Shown: positions 16,675 to 25,159 of the stretch, piece after piece | Layout of the letters: every line of letters starts with the position of its first letter | Numbering within the stretch: position 1 is the stretch's first letter | Assembly: GCF_027158485.1 (NCBI RefSeq) | Contig: NZ_JAMKYJ010000007.1 | Length of the DNA: 64,000 nt | Direction: 5' to 3' (one strand) | Source of the DNA: Oxalobacter formigenes | Lineage (GTDB): Bacteria; Pseudomonadota; Gammaproteobacteria; Burkholderiales; Burkholderiaceae_D | Program-made: the position numbers and the translations under genes | The notes under the pieces: model-generated | Told to the model about the DNA's origin: nothing | Database searches by the model: none | What the model saw: the letters and a program-made list of their open reading frames with translations, nothing else

Positions 16675-16751
16675 TGGCAGGGGAAGAAGGATTCGAACCT
16701 TCGCATGCAGGGATCAAAACCCTGTGCCTTAACCAGCTTGGCGATTCCCCT
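16675..16751 (-). tRNA. tRNA-Gln (anticodon UUG)
   Basis: Minus-strand cloverleaf of 77 nt with encoded CCA. The acceptor AGGGGAA pairs with TTCCCCT. The anticodon arm CAGGG/CCCTG surrounds TTTTGAT, giving anticodon UUG, and the T arm matches the other copy exactly. It reads CAA and, by wobble, CAG. It lies between ispE and prs, the normal location in betaproteobacteria. Confidence 0.95.
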
Positions 16752-16772
16752 GCTGAATTTCCAGTGCACGGT

Positions 16773-16778
16773 ATTATA
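16773..16778 (-). promoter_or_regulatory. TATAAT -10 upstream of tRNA-Gln(UUG)-prs
   Basis: A perfect TATAAT on the minus strand 22 bases before the tRNA. It can start a tRNA-prs transcript independently of ispE. The equivalent element is found in the duplicated cassette at 14728-14733. Confidence 0.45.
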
Positions 16779-16804
16779 ACCGAGCGCCGGAAAAAACGAT
16801 ATCA

Positions 16805-17698
16805 TCAACTTTTACTGCCGAACAAAGCTTCAAGTGGATGATTTTGCAAACTTTTGGCTGTCCAGACTTCCCATTTTCGGGAAAGGCTGGCGGCCACTTC
16901 TTCAGCTTCCGTTTTATTTCCGAATCGGGCAAAAACACATGCTCCGGACCCGGTCATTCGGGCTTTTCCATACCGGCCCAATGTATCGAGAGCCGTTGCG
17001 ATTTCCGGAAAAAGTCTGATTGCGACTGCTTGCAAATCATTTTTACCGAAATCGGGTAAATTTTTATAGATACCGGGAAAGTTCGCTATTTTGATGGGTT
17101 CCGTGTTTCTTGTCAATTCTTTGGAGCGAAATATCGCCGCTGTCGGAACGGAAACGGGTGGTTTGATGACAACGAAATATCCGTCGTGTGTCGCTGCCGG
17201 TGTCAATTTTTCTCCGATGCCTTCGGCGTAGGCGTTTTCACCGAAAATGAAAAAGGGTACATCGGCACCCAATTGGACTCCTAATGCCATCAGTTCTTCC
17301 CGGCTGAAATTGCAATTCCAGAGCCGGTTCAAAACAAGCAGGGTCGTCGCTGCGTCGGAGGAACCTCCACCCAGTCCGCCACCCATGGGAATGTTTTTTT
17401 CAATCCGGATATCGACGCCGGGAAGAAATCCGTTTTTTTTATTACTGGCGGCCTTTTGAAGCAGTTTTGCCGCGCGTATCACCAGATCGTCTTCTTCACG
17501 TATCTGGTCGTTATCGGTCAGACGTCTGATTTGACTGTCATCGCGACGATCGAAATGGAGGATGTCGCACAGGTCAATCAACTGGAAGACGCTTTGCAGC
17601 AGGTGGTAACCGTCTGGCCGTTGACCGGTAACGTGTAAAAAAAGATTGAGTTTGGCCGGAGCCGGACAATTATGTAAAAAAGATTTCGACATGTTCAT
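16805..17698 (-). CDS. ispE: 4-diphosphocytidyl-2-C-methyl-D-erythritol kinase IspE
   Basis: IspE phosphorylates CDP-methylerythritol in the MEP pathway of isoprenoid synthesis. The 297-residue protein shows the N-terminal CPAPAKLNLFLHVTGQRPDGYHLL, the GHMP kinase ATP motif PMGGGLGGGSSDAAT near residue 95-110, and the C-terminal MTGSGACVFA. The start at 17698 is used; an ATG two codons later is equally possible. lolB stops only six bases upstream, so the two are co-transcribed. Confidence 0.96.
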   Translation of the reverse strand: MNMSKSFLHNCPAPAKLNLFLHVTGQRPDGYHLLQSVFQLIDLCDILHFDRRDDSQIRRLTDNDQIREEDDLVIRAAKLLQKAASNKKNGFLPGVDIRIEKNIPMGGGLGGGSSDAATTLLVLNRLWNCNFSREELMALGVQLGADVPFFIFGENAYAEGIGEKLTPAATHDGYFVVIKPPVSVPTAAIFRSKELTRNTEPIKIANFPGIYKNLPDFGKNDLQAVAIRLFPEIATALDTLGRYGKARMTGSGACVFARFGNKTEAEEVAASLSRKWEVWTAKSLQNHPLEALFGSKS

Positions 17699-17704
17699 TG
17701 CCGA

Positions 17705-18346
17705 TCAGAAATTCCATTCGTCGATAACCAGTTTCAGATTGATGTCGACGCCGTTTAGCGAGTCCTGATTGCCCTTGATCAGGTCAATCCGTTTCGGAAG
17801 CGGCATCGTCGGTCCATCGATCCAGCTCGCGTAATTGATCTGCCACCCATCTCTGGTGAAAACTTGTGTCGATTCAGGTGTGGCGATAAAAGATTGTCCG
17901 CGGGAATCCGTTGCACAACCCTGTAACCAGCCTTTCATGCCTGAAACCGGCAATGTCCAGCCGAGCTGGGATTTGATCAGTTCTTCAGCATCAGGCGCGC
18001 TTGCCGGTGCCCTGTTGGGAGCGGTGAATGTCGTCATTTGAGGCGTGATTTCTATTTTTGCTATCGTTTGTCCGAGAGGAGACATCAATGTCACGACGGT
18101 ATTTTCCGGGGATTGTTCCCAGCCGAATTTGCCGTGAAGCGACTCTTCCCTGTCGTCCAGCTTGTACAGGATGGAAAAACGTCCCTTGATATTGACTTTA
18201 TCGACACATCTGCGTGCAGTCTCGGTGGAGAAAAGATTGACAGGGTTGATGGATTGCATCGTGGAACAACCCGTTAGACCGAGAGTGATTACAATGACGG
18301 TGAAAAGCCCCGTTTTCTTCAGCAGATGGGAAAAAATATTTTTCAT
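17705..18346 (-). CDS. lolB: Outer-membrane lipoprotein insertion factor LolB
   Basis: LolB receives lipoproteins from LolA and inserts them in the outer membrane. The protein starting at 18346 has a lipoprotein signal with lipobox L-T-G-C (Cys27), then the beta-barrel-like fold with WEQSPENTVVTLMSPLGQTIAKIEI, and a conserved end with PKRIDL. Length is 213 residues. An in-frame upstream extension exists but has no function as a signal and is rejected. It is the first gene of the ispE-tRNA-prs operon and diverges from mutY. Confidence 0.9.
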   Translation of the reverse strand: MKNIFSHLLKKTGLFTVIVITLGLTGCSTMQSINPVNLFSTETARRCVDKVNIKGRFSILYKLDDREESLHGKFGWEQSPENTVVTLMSPLGQTIAKIEITPQMTTFTAPNRAPASAPDAEELIKSQLGWTLPVSGMKGWLQGCATDSRGQSFIATPESTQVFTRDGWQINYASWIDGPTMPLPKRIDLIKGNQDSLNGVDINLKLVIDEWNF

Positions 18347-18410
18347 CTTTATTTGAAAATAAATGGCAGGATAAAATCGGGATGCTGCCTGATTGGATAT
18401 TGGAAAGCAT

Positions 18411-18441
18411 TCTATAACATACGGGAATATCAATTTGTAAA
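18411..18441 (-). promoter_or_regulatory. Candidate promoter of lolB-ispE operon
   Basis: On the minus strand the extended -10 TGTTATAGA (18411-18419) follows TTTACA (18436-18441) at a 19-base spacing. It is about 65 bases upstream of lolB. Confidence 0.4.
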
Positions 18442-18500
18442 ATTGTGTTGCCGGTTTGACGAAATCGCGAATGGTCTGTTGAGCGATACCGGATTTTTAT

Positions 18501-19634
18501 ATGATCAAGGAAAATTTGTCTGACTCTGGCGGTATCGCCATTTCTTCCATTTCATTCGGGGAAACGCTCGTTGCCTGGCAAAAAAGGCATGGAAGGCATT
18601 CCCTTCCCTGGCAGAACACCCGGAATGCGTACCGGATATGGCTGTCTGAAATCATGCTGCAGCAAACTCAGGTGGCAACGGTGATTCCTTATTATTTGCG
18701 CTTTCTGGAACGTTTTCCAGATGTATCCGCACTGGCGTATGCCGAACAGGAAGAGGTGATGTCGTACTGGAGCGGACTGGGTTATTACTCCAGAGCCAGA
18801 AATCTTCATCGCTGTGCTCAAATTATCGTTGAAGAATACAAAGGCATTTTTCCTTCCGATCCGGTCTTGCTTGAAGATTTACCGGGAATCGGCAAATCGA
18901 CTGCAGCGGCGATAGCCGTTTTTTCTTCCGGTGTCCGTGCGGCCATTCTGGACGGCAATGTCGTGCGTGTTTTCTCCCGTATTTTCGGTATTGCCGAACA
19001 GGCCAGCGACAAAAAAGCGAAAGAAAAATTATGGCAGCTTGCCTATGAATTATTGCCCGAGTCCGATCTGGAAGCCTATACACAGGGTTTGATGGATCTG
19101 GGCGCGACTGTATGCGTGAGAAGCCGGCCGGATTGTTCAATATGTCCTTTTTCGACTTCCTGCATCGCATTGGCAGAAAACCGGATCGAAGAACTCCCTG
19201 CCAAAAAAACGAAAAAAGTTTCCCCGACCCGGAAAACGATTATGTTGGTTTTGCTTTCAGAAGGGAAAGTCCTGCTGGAAAAAAGGCCTGAAGCCGGTAT
19301 CTGGGGTGGCCTGCTATCCTTGCCGGAATGTGAATTGCCTGAAGATGCCGGTGATGAAGAGATTGCGGATGTATCCCGGCTGAAATCGGTGGCTTCTTCT
19401 TTTGGAAAAACGTCTTCTTTCCGGTTTCTGGAACCCTTTACACATGTTTTCTCCCATTTCCGTCTCCAGATAACGCCTTGTCTGATCGGACTGGACAGTC
19501 GTCAATTGCGGGCAGAAGAAGAAAAGTATGTCTGGTACGATATGAACCGGCTGGATGAGGCGCCCTTGCCTGCACCTGTGCGAAAACTGTTGAATGATTC
19601 CTTGCGCCAGCAGGTATTGAACCTGGCCGACTGA
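18501..19634 (+). CDS. mutY: A/G-specific adenine DNA glycosylase MutY
   Basis: MutY removes adenine mispaired with 8-oxoguanine. The 377-residue protein has the start of the glycosylase domain (WQNTRNAYRIWLSEIMLQQTQVATVIPYY), the helix-hairpin-helix LPGIGKSTAAAIAVF with the catalytic Asp in the following ILDGNVVRV, and the four-Cys iron-sulphur cluster CVRSRPDCSICPFSTSC. A Nudix-like C-terminal domain recognises 8-oxoG. The gene diverges from lolB and its end is one base from the end of rapZ, which is on the other strand. Confidence 0.96.
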   Translation: MIKENLSDSGGIAISSISFGETLVAWQKRHGRHSLPWQNTRNAYRIWLSEIMLQQTQVATVIPYYLRFLERFPDVSALAYAEQEEVMSYWSGLGYYSRARNLHRCAQIIVEEYKGIFPSDPVLLEDLPGIGKSTAAAIAVFSSGVRAAILDGNVVRVFSRIFGIAEQASDKKAKEKLWQLAYELLPESDLEAYTQGLMDLGATVCVRSRPDCSICPFSTSCIALAENRIEELPAKKTKKVSPTRKTIMLVLLSEGKVLLEKRPEAGIWGGLLSLPECELPEDAGDEEIADVSRLKSVASSFGKTSSFRFLEPFTHVFSHFRLQITPCLIGLDSRQLRAEEEKYVWYDMNRLDEAPLPAPVRKLLNDSLRQQVLNLAD

Positions 19635-19635
19635 T

Positions 19636-20508
19636 TTATCGTGAACCGGTCAATTCCCTGTGCCGGGTAACGACCTGTTCTTTTTTCATGAAATGGCGGG
19701 CAAGCTGTTCAACCATGTAGACGGAACGGTGCTGGCCACCCGTGCAGCCGAGCGCAACGGTGAGGTAACTCCTGTTGTCGCGACGGAAGGATGGCAGCCA
19801 TTTTTCGACAAAGTCCCGGATGTCTTTCAATAATTCGGCAACGTCAGCTTGCGATTCAAGGAATTCGATGACAGGCTTGTCTTTGCCTGTCAGTGGCCTC
19901 AGACGCACGTCGTAATAAGGGTTCGGCAGGCTTCGCACGTCAAAGATGATGTCGGCATCGAGCGGAACGCCGAATTTGAAACCGAAGGATTCGAAATGCA
20001 GCGTAAGCGGTGACTGTTCGATTTCAACCAGTTCCTTGACCCGGTTACGCAACTGGTTGGAATTGGAATTCGACGTATCGATAACTTGCCCGATCATCTG
20101 GATGTCAGACATCATGGCACGTTCTTCCCGGATGGCTTCCACAAGCGTCCGGTCATCGGATAAGCTGGTGCCTTTTGGCAGACGATGGGACAAGGGATGG
20201 CTGCGCCTTGTTTCCGAAAAACGGGTAATCAGCGAATGGTCGTCGGCTGTCAGGAACAGGACGTGAACAGCATGTCCCTGATTCTTGAGTTCGATAACAC
20301 TTTTCGGCAGGTCGGTCAGCGAAGCTGCACTTCTGGAATCGACGGCAACTGCCAGTTTGTCCTCATTGTCTTCCAGTCTGGTTTCGACAAGTCTGGAAAG
20401 CAGGACTGGCGGCAAATTATCGACACAAAAATAACCGGCGTCTTCCAGTGCATTCAAGGCCACTGATTTTCCGGAACCCGATATACCGGTGATGATAATG
20501 ATTTGCAT
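19636..20508 (-). CDS. rapZ: RNase adaptor protein RapZ
   Basis: RapZ binds GlmY-type sRNAs and guides RNase E in enteric bacteria; in general it is a P-loop nucleotide-binding protein tied to cell-wall sugar supply. The N-terminal P-loop GISGSGKS is at residues 8-15, FDVRSLPNPY marks the centre, and the C-terminal domain has GCTGGQHRSVYMVEQLA. Its 290 residues are normal. It lies in the order ptsN-hprK-rapZ on the same strand, as in other betaproteobacteria. Confidence 0.96.
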   Translation of the reverse strand: MQIIIITGISGSGKSVALNALEDAGYFCVDNLPPVLLSRLVETRLEDNEDKLAVAVDSRSAASLTDLPKSVIELKNQGHAVHVLFLTADDHSLITRFSETRRSHPLSHRLPKGTSLSDDRTLVEAIREERAMMSDIQMIGQVIDTSNSNSNQLRNRVKELVEIEQSPLTLHFESFGFKFGVPLDADIIFDVRSLPNPYYDVRLRPLTGKDKPVIEFLESQADVAELLKDIRDFVEKWLPSFRRDNRSYLTVALGCTGGQHRSVYMVEQLARHFMKKEQVVTRHRELTGSR

Positions 20509-20585
20509 GCTATGCGCGCGTTGAAATAAAAGTCATGCCACTTTCGACAGCCTACCACATCGCTTTGGCAAAAAGGAGCGTTTGA

Positions 20586-21533
20586 TTAAAAGGGTTCGTC
20601 TTTCATCATGGCTTTTCTCTGGCGTTCCATGAATTCTTCCATGGTATTGAAACCACGCAATTGCATGATGGTATTGCGAACGGCCGCTTCCAGCAAAACA
20701 GCGATATTTCTGCCCGCTGCGACGGGAATGACTGTCTTGCGGATGGGAAGCCCCAGAACTTCCTGTGTCGGGGAATGGATTGGCAAACGATCGATGTCTT
20801 CATCACCCGTTCTCATGCGCGTCAGATGCACGATGAGTTTTAACTGCATTTTTCTGCGAACGGCCGTTTCACCGAAGATGGCACGGATGTCGAGCAATCC
20901 CAGTCCACGAACTTCCAGAAGATTTTGCAAAAGCATCGGAGCGCGACCTTCGATGACATTCGGCGCAATCCGGGAAAATTCAACGGCATCGTCAGCCACA
21001 AGGCCGTGATTTCGGGTGATCAGCTCGAGACCCAGCTCGCTTTTACCCAGGCCCGAATCGCCGGTAATCAAAACGCCGACCCCGAGAACGTCCATGAATA
21101 CGCCGTGCATGATGATCCGCAGGGCGAGCTGTTTTGAAAGATAGACACGAAGGTAATCGATCACTTCTGCTGCGGCCAGTGGCGTGGTGAAAAGCGGAAT
21201 ATTGTTTTCGTTACAAATGGCAAGGATGTCCGGAGGAACGTCGAGATCACGTGCGATGATCAGCGCAGGAGGATTGCAATCGGCAATTTCATGGACCAGA
21301 TAAGCGCGGGATTCCGGCGAGAGCCTTTCGTAATAATTGATTTCCTGACGCCCGAAAACCTGAATACGCATTGGATGAATCAGGTTCAGATGCCCGACCT
21401 GATCGGCGGCCAGTCCACTACCGCTGGAAACCTGACGGTTACCGCCATCGAGACCGGCAAACCAGGTCAATTTCAGTGCATCTCTGTTGTTCGCATATAA
21501 ACGCTGGATGGTCAGGGAAATGGGTGTCGACAT
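20586..21533 (-). CDS. hprK: HPr kinase/phosphorylase
   Basis: HprK adds or removes a phosphate on a serine of HPr. The 315-residue protein has the N-terminal DRTGG-like domain and the P-loop GDSGLGKS at 158-165. The phosphorylase-associated signature EVRGLGLLDI follows. ptsN is 25 bases upstream. Betaproteobacteria have this partial PTS for regulation rather than for sugar uptake. The HPr gene itself is not in the window. Confidence 0.96.
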   Translation of the reverse strand: MSTPISLTIQRLYANNRDALKLTWFAGLDGGNRQVSSGSGLAADQVGHLNLIHPMRIQVFGRQEINYYERLSPESRAYLVHEIADCNPPALIIARDLDVPPDILAICNENNIPLFTTPLAAAEVIDYLRVYLSKQLALRIIMHGVFMDVLGVGVLITGDSGLGKSELGLELITRNHGLVADDAVEFSRIAPNVIEGRAPMLLQNLLEVRGLGLLDIRAIFGETAVRRKMQLKLIVHLTRMRTGDEDIDRLPIHSPTQEVLGLPIRKTVIPVAAGRNIAVLLEAAVRNTIMQLRGFNTMEEFMERQRKAMMKDEPF

Positions 21534-21558
21534 GGCATGGTCCGTTTATCAGGTGAAC

Positions 21559-22035
21559 TCAGGAAGGAAGTTGCTGTCCGGGTTCCCAGTTTACGATAAC
21601 ATCGTGAATCCGTTCAGGATTGGCTTCATTCGACAGGAATGTCCGGCATGTCCCGTCGGAAAACATGGCTGCGATTTCAGACAGGATTTCCAGATGTTGC
21701 TGGGTAACGTTATTGGGGATCAGAAGGAAAAACAGGAGATTGACCGGTTTTCCATCGGGAGCTTCAAAAGGAATCGGCTTTGCCAGTCTGACGAAAGCTG
21801 CGACCGGTGTTTTCAGCCCCTTGATTCTGCCATGCGGGACGGCCACGCCGTAACCGAGACCTGTCGTACCCAGACTTTCACGGGCAAAAAGGTTATCGGT
21901 CACATCGGATCGTGAAATACCGCAATTATTTTCGAAAATGAGACCTGCCTGTTCGAATACCCGTTTCTTGCTCGATACTTCCAGATCGAGAACAACGTTT
22001 TCAGAAGGCAGGATTTTGGAAAGGTTCGTTACCAT
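21559..22035 (-). CDS. ptsN: PTS IIA-like nitrogen regulatory protein PtsN
   Basis: EIIA-Ntr accepts phosphate from the NPr/HPr line and controls potassium transport and other targets. The 158-residue protein has the phosphorylation His68 in GVAVPHGRIKGL and the family segment with LFFLLIPNNVTQQHLEILSEIAAMF. It is the first gene of ptsN-hprK-rapZ. In many relatives hpf and rpoN come before it; here queF, on the same strand, is upstream across about 90 bases. Confidence 0.94.
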   Translation of the reverse strand: MVTNLSKILPSENVVLDLEVSSKKRVFEQAGLIFENNCGISRSDVTDNLFARESLGTTGLGYGVAVPHGRIKGLKTPVAAFVRLAKPIPFEAPDGKPVNLLFFLLIPNNVTQQHLEILSEIAAMFSDGTCRTFLSNEANPERIHDVIVNWEPGQQLPS

Positions 22036-22061
22036 AAATAATCCGGTATTGTAGGAAATGA

Positions 22062-22067
22062 ATTATA
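22062..22067 (-). promoter_or_regulatory. Candidate -10 of ptsN-hprK-rapZ
   Basis: A perfect TATAAT on the minus strand lies 27 bases before the ptsN start codon. No good -35 is visible, so this is tentative. Confidence 0.33.
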
Positions 22068-22126
22068 AAACGCATTGATCGATACAGGCCATGTCGATTC
22101 TCAAGATGTTTTGCCGATCATCCGTT

Positions 22127-22966
22127 TTACTGGCGCGCATGCCGGAGTGTTTGCGGTCTTTTCCCTGATGAGAAATTGCTTCGCCAGGGGTTGATATCGA
22201 TGCCGCCACGACGAGTGTAGCGGGCGTAAACCGTCAGGCTTTGCGGTTTGCACATTTTCAGGATATCCAGAAAAATCCGCTCGACACACTGTTCATGGAA
22301 ATCTTCGGATGAGCGCAGGCTGATAATGTATTTCAGCAATCCCTCCTGATCGATTTGCGGGCCGGCATAATGAATTTGCAGGCTGGCCCAGTCCGGCTGG
22401 CCGGTTACCGGGCAATTTGTTTTCAGCAGGTTGGAAACCAGCGTTTCTTCAACCGGAAATTCTTCCTCATTGCTTTTCAGGAAAGATGGATCGGGAGTGT
22501 ACTTGTCTGTGCCGATATCCAGCCGGTCAAGCGACAGGCCGTTCAGCTCTTCCAGTCTGGTTGCAGGAAAAACATCCGGTTGCCGGATAGAGACCTGAAC
22601 AGGTGAGCCGAAAGCGTCACTCAAATCAGTCCGCAGAATCTGGATCAGGTCACCGGCTTCATCCATCCGGGTCTGGGTGAATGAATTCAGATAAAGCTTC
22701 AACGATTTCGATTCAACGATATTGGGGGAATCGGCCGAGACGGAAAAATTCATGATCCCGACCTGTGGTTTTCCACGCAGGTTAAGCCATGAAAGCTCGT
22801 AAGCGTTCCAGAAGTCGAGGCCGAAAAAGGGCAATGAACCGGTAATACCCAGTTTTTCGCGCATCGGTTTCCGTTCTATCGGAAACAATTGCGACGGGTC
22901 GTACTGTGTCGGATAAGTCGTCGATTTGCCGAGTGGTGAATTTTTCGTCTTGTCACTGCTTGTCAT
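22127..22966 (-). CDS. queF: NADPH-dependent 7-cyano-7-deazaguanine reductase QueF
   Basis: QueF reduces preQ0 to preQ1 in queuosine synthesis. The 279-residue two-domain (long) form is seen. The thioimide-forming Cys185 is in LKTNCPVTGQPDW, the NADPH signature with ESKSLKLYLNSF lies near residues 85-96, and the C-terminal part has a VYARYTRRGGIDINPWRS segment. It is 23 bases downstream of ilvA on the same strand, so the two may be one transcript. Confidence 0.96.
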   Translation of the reverse strand: MTSSDKTKNSPLGKSTTYPTQYDPSQLFPIERKPMREKLGITGSLPFFGLDFWNAYELSWLNLRGKPQVGIMNFSVSADSPNIVESKSLKLYLNSFTQTRMDEAGDLIQILRTDLSDAFGSPVQVSIRQPDVFPATRLEELNGLSLDRLDIGTDKYTPDPSFLKSNEEEFPVEETLVSNLLKTNCPVTGQPDWASLQIHYAGPQIDQEGLLKYIISLRSSEDFHEQCVERIFLDILKMCKPQSLTVYARYTRRGGIDINPWRSNFSSGKRPQTLRHARQ

Positions 22967-22989
22967 GGGCTGATCCGTAAAAATAATGT

Positions 22990-24519
22990 TTACAGGAATA
23001 AACGATAAACAGGATTATCGCTCTCATTCCAGTGAGGATACCCGATGTTGGAGAGAAATTCGCCGAAAGCGTTCATGTCTTTTTCCGGAACCTGCAAGCC
23101 TACCAGCACACGTCCATAGTCTGCGCCATGATTGCGATAATGGAAAAGGCTGATATTCCAGTCCGGAGCCATCGAAGACAGGAAACGCATCAGGGCGCCA
23201 GGACGTTCCGGGAATTCGAAACGGTAGAGCAATTCGTCTTTTGCGAACGGACTCTTGCCGCCGACCATGTAGCGGATATGCAGCTTGCCGAGTTCGTCGT
23301 CGCTCAGGTCGATTGTCCTGTAATTGTTCTGCTCGAGTGACTCGATGATTTCTTTCTTTTCCCTGCGGTTCTTGACTTCGACACCGACAAAGACGTGAGC
23401 CGCCTTTTCGTCGCTGATCCGGTAATTGAATTCGGTGACGTGTCTTCTCCCGATCAGTTCGCAGAAGCGTTTGAAACTGCCCCGTTCTTCCGGAATGGTA
23501 ACGGCCAGAACGGCTTCCCTGTTTTCGCCGACGTCGGCCCGTTCCGCGACGAAACGCAAACGGTCGAAATTCATGTTGGCACCGGAAGTAACGGCCACCA
23601 TGGTTTCACCTTTTACAGGGCGACCGGCCTCCTCGTTTTGCTCGACATAGTTTTTGATACCGGCAACGGCCAGTGCACCGGCCGGTTCGAGAATACTGCG
23701 GGTGTCGAGAAAAACATCCTTGATGGCGGCACATACGTCATCCGTATCGACGAGGACGATATCGTCAACATAATCTTTCGATATACGGAAAGTTTCTTCT
23801 CCAACCAGCTTGACCGCAGTACCGTCCGAAAACAGTCCCACGTCTGGCAGGCTTACCCGGCTGCCGGATTCGAGGCTTTGTTTCATGGCACAGGAATCCG
23901 CCGTTTCAACACCGATAATCCTGATATCGGGGCGAATCTGTTTGACATAGGCGGCAATCCCGGCAATCAGGCCACCGCCGCCAATCGGAACGAAAATGGC
24001 GTGGATGGGTTTGGAGTGCTGGCGCAGAATTTCCATCCCGATGGTGCCTTGTCCGGCGATCACGTCAGGATCGTCGAAAGGATGAATGAAGGTCAGATGG
24101 TGTTTCTTTTCGAGCATCAGGGCGTGTTCACAGGTGTCCGAGAAGGAATCGCCGTGAAGAACGACTTCCACGTTGTCCCCGCCGTGAGCCTTCACGGCAT
24201 CGATTTTCAATGGAGGGGTTGTCGTCGGCATCGCGATGATGGCCTTGCAGCCAAGTCGTTTTGCCGACAGCGCGACGCCTTGTGCATGGTTGCCTGCCGA
24301 CGCACAGATGACGCCTTTCGCCAGTTGTTCCGGGGAGAGATTGGCCATCTTGTTATAGGCACCCCTCAATTTGAAGCTGAAAACGCTTTGGACATCTTCA
24401 CGTTTCAATAGAATCCGGTTTTCCGTACGGGCGGAAAGACCGGGTGCGAATTCAAGAGGTGATTCAGTTGCGACGTCGTATACACGTGCGGTGAGAATTT
24501 TTTTTAAGTAATCAGTCAT
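22990..24519 (-). CDS. ilvA: Threonine ammonia-lyase, biosynthetic (IlvA)
   Basis: IlvA makes 2-oxobutanoate from threonine, the first step to isoleucine. The PLP-binding lysine is in FSFKLRGAYNK (Lys50), and the PLP phosphate-binding GGGGLIAGIA is present. Two ACT-like regulatory domains fill the C-terminal third, with FPERPGALMRFL in the second, so feedback inhibition by isoleucine is expected. The ATG at 24519 gives MTDYLKKILTARVYD, preferred to a TTG five codons earlier. Length is 509 residues. Confidence 0.95.
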   Translation of the reverse strand: MTDYLKKILTARVYDVATESPLEFAPGLSARTENRILLKREDVQSVFSFKLRGAYNKMANLSPEQLAKGVICASAGNHAQGVALSAKRLGCKAIIAMPTTTPPLKIDAVKAHGGDNVEVVLHGDSFSDTCEHALMLEKKHHLTFIHPFDDPDVIAGQGTIGMEILRQHSKPIHAIFVPIGGGGLIAGIAAYVKQIRPDIRIIGVETADSCAMKQSLESGSRVSLPDVGLFSDGTAVKLVGEETFRISKDYVDDIVLVDTDDVCAAIKDVFLDTRSILEPAGALAVAGIKNYVEQNEEAGRPVKGETMVAVTSGANMNFDRLRFVAERADVGENREAVLAVTIPEERGSFKRFCELIGRRHVTEFNYRISDEKAAHVFVGVEVKNRREKKEIIESLEQNNYRTIDLSDDELGKLHIRYMVGGKSPFAKDELLYRFEFPERPGALMRFLSSMAPDWNISLFHYRNHGADYGRVLVGLQVPEKDMNAFGEFLSNIGYPHWNESDNPVYRLFL

Positions 24520-24554
24520 AATGATGCTGGACAAGGCCTGTAATTTTACGCACC

Positions 24555-24562
24555 ATTATAAT
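24555..24562. promoter_or_regulatory. Divergent -10-like palindrome ATTATAAT between ilvA and yqaA-like
   Basis: ATTATAAT contains TATAAT on both strands, about 36 bases from ilvA and about 105 from the next gene. It could be the -10 for either; no clear -35 is seen. Confidence 0.28.
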
Positions 24563-24667
24563 CCGCGTTAAAGACCCCTTGTTTTTTTTCGTATCCCGGT
24601 CAGTGTGTTTTCACGACATCATCGGATCGTAACGGTTTTCGATGGAAAGAATTGGAAATTTTATAAA

Positions 24668-25159
24668 ATGGTCGAATCTGCCGTTCACTGGTTAATGTCG
24701 TATCTGGCTATTCCCGAGATCGGGCTGACGTCAGTCTTTATCATCTGTTTTGTGTCGGCGACGTTATTGCCTATGGGGTCAGAACCGGCAGTGTTTGCTG
24801 TCATCGCTTCTTCGCCTTCGATGTTCTGGCCGGTTATGATTGTCGCCACGATCGGCAATACATTAGGCGGCATTTTGAATTACTGGATAGGGTACGGCGC
24901 CAAGGAAGCATTTGCCAGGGAGAGAAAAACACGCTGGTTCGGCTGGCTGGAAAAATACGGTGCCAAGACCATGTTGCTGGGATGGATGCCCGGGATCGGT
25001 GATCCACTTTGTACATTGGGTGGATGGCTGAAATTGCCTTTCTGGCCCTGTGTCTGGTATATGACCATAGGCAAATTTATACGTTATCTTTTAATGACCT
25101 GGTTATTGTTGTACATTCCCAATGAAACCTGGCGCGAATTTGCGCGCTTGCTGGGGTAA
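24668..25159 (+). CDS. YqaA family inner-membrane protein (VTT/DedA-like)
   Basis: This 163-residue protein has four or five hydrophobic segments and the YqaA signatures LPMGSEP near the first loop and GNTLGGILNYWIGYG, with a second re-entrant-like GWMPGIGDPLCTLGGWLKLPFW. It is a member of the VTT (DedA-related) domain group, some of which move lipids across membranes. Its substrate is unknown. The ATG at 24668 is chosen over an upstream GTG. Its stop codon overlaps the next gene's start by one base, so translation is likely coupled. Confidence 0.82.
   Translation: MVESAVHWLMSYLAIPEIGLTSVFIICFVSATLLPMGSEPAVFAVIASSPSMFWPVMIVATIGNTLGGILNYWIGYGAKEAFARERKTRWFGWLEKYGAKTMLLGWMPGIGDPLCTLGGWLKLPFWPCVWYMTIGKFIRYLLMTWLLLYIPNETWREFARLLG

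Noticed and set aside
18347..18433. N-terminal extension of lolB
   Set aside because: It would place 29 residues before a clear lipoprotein signal.
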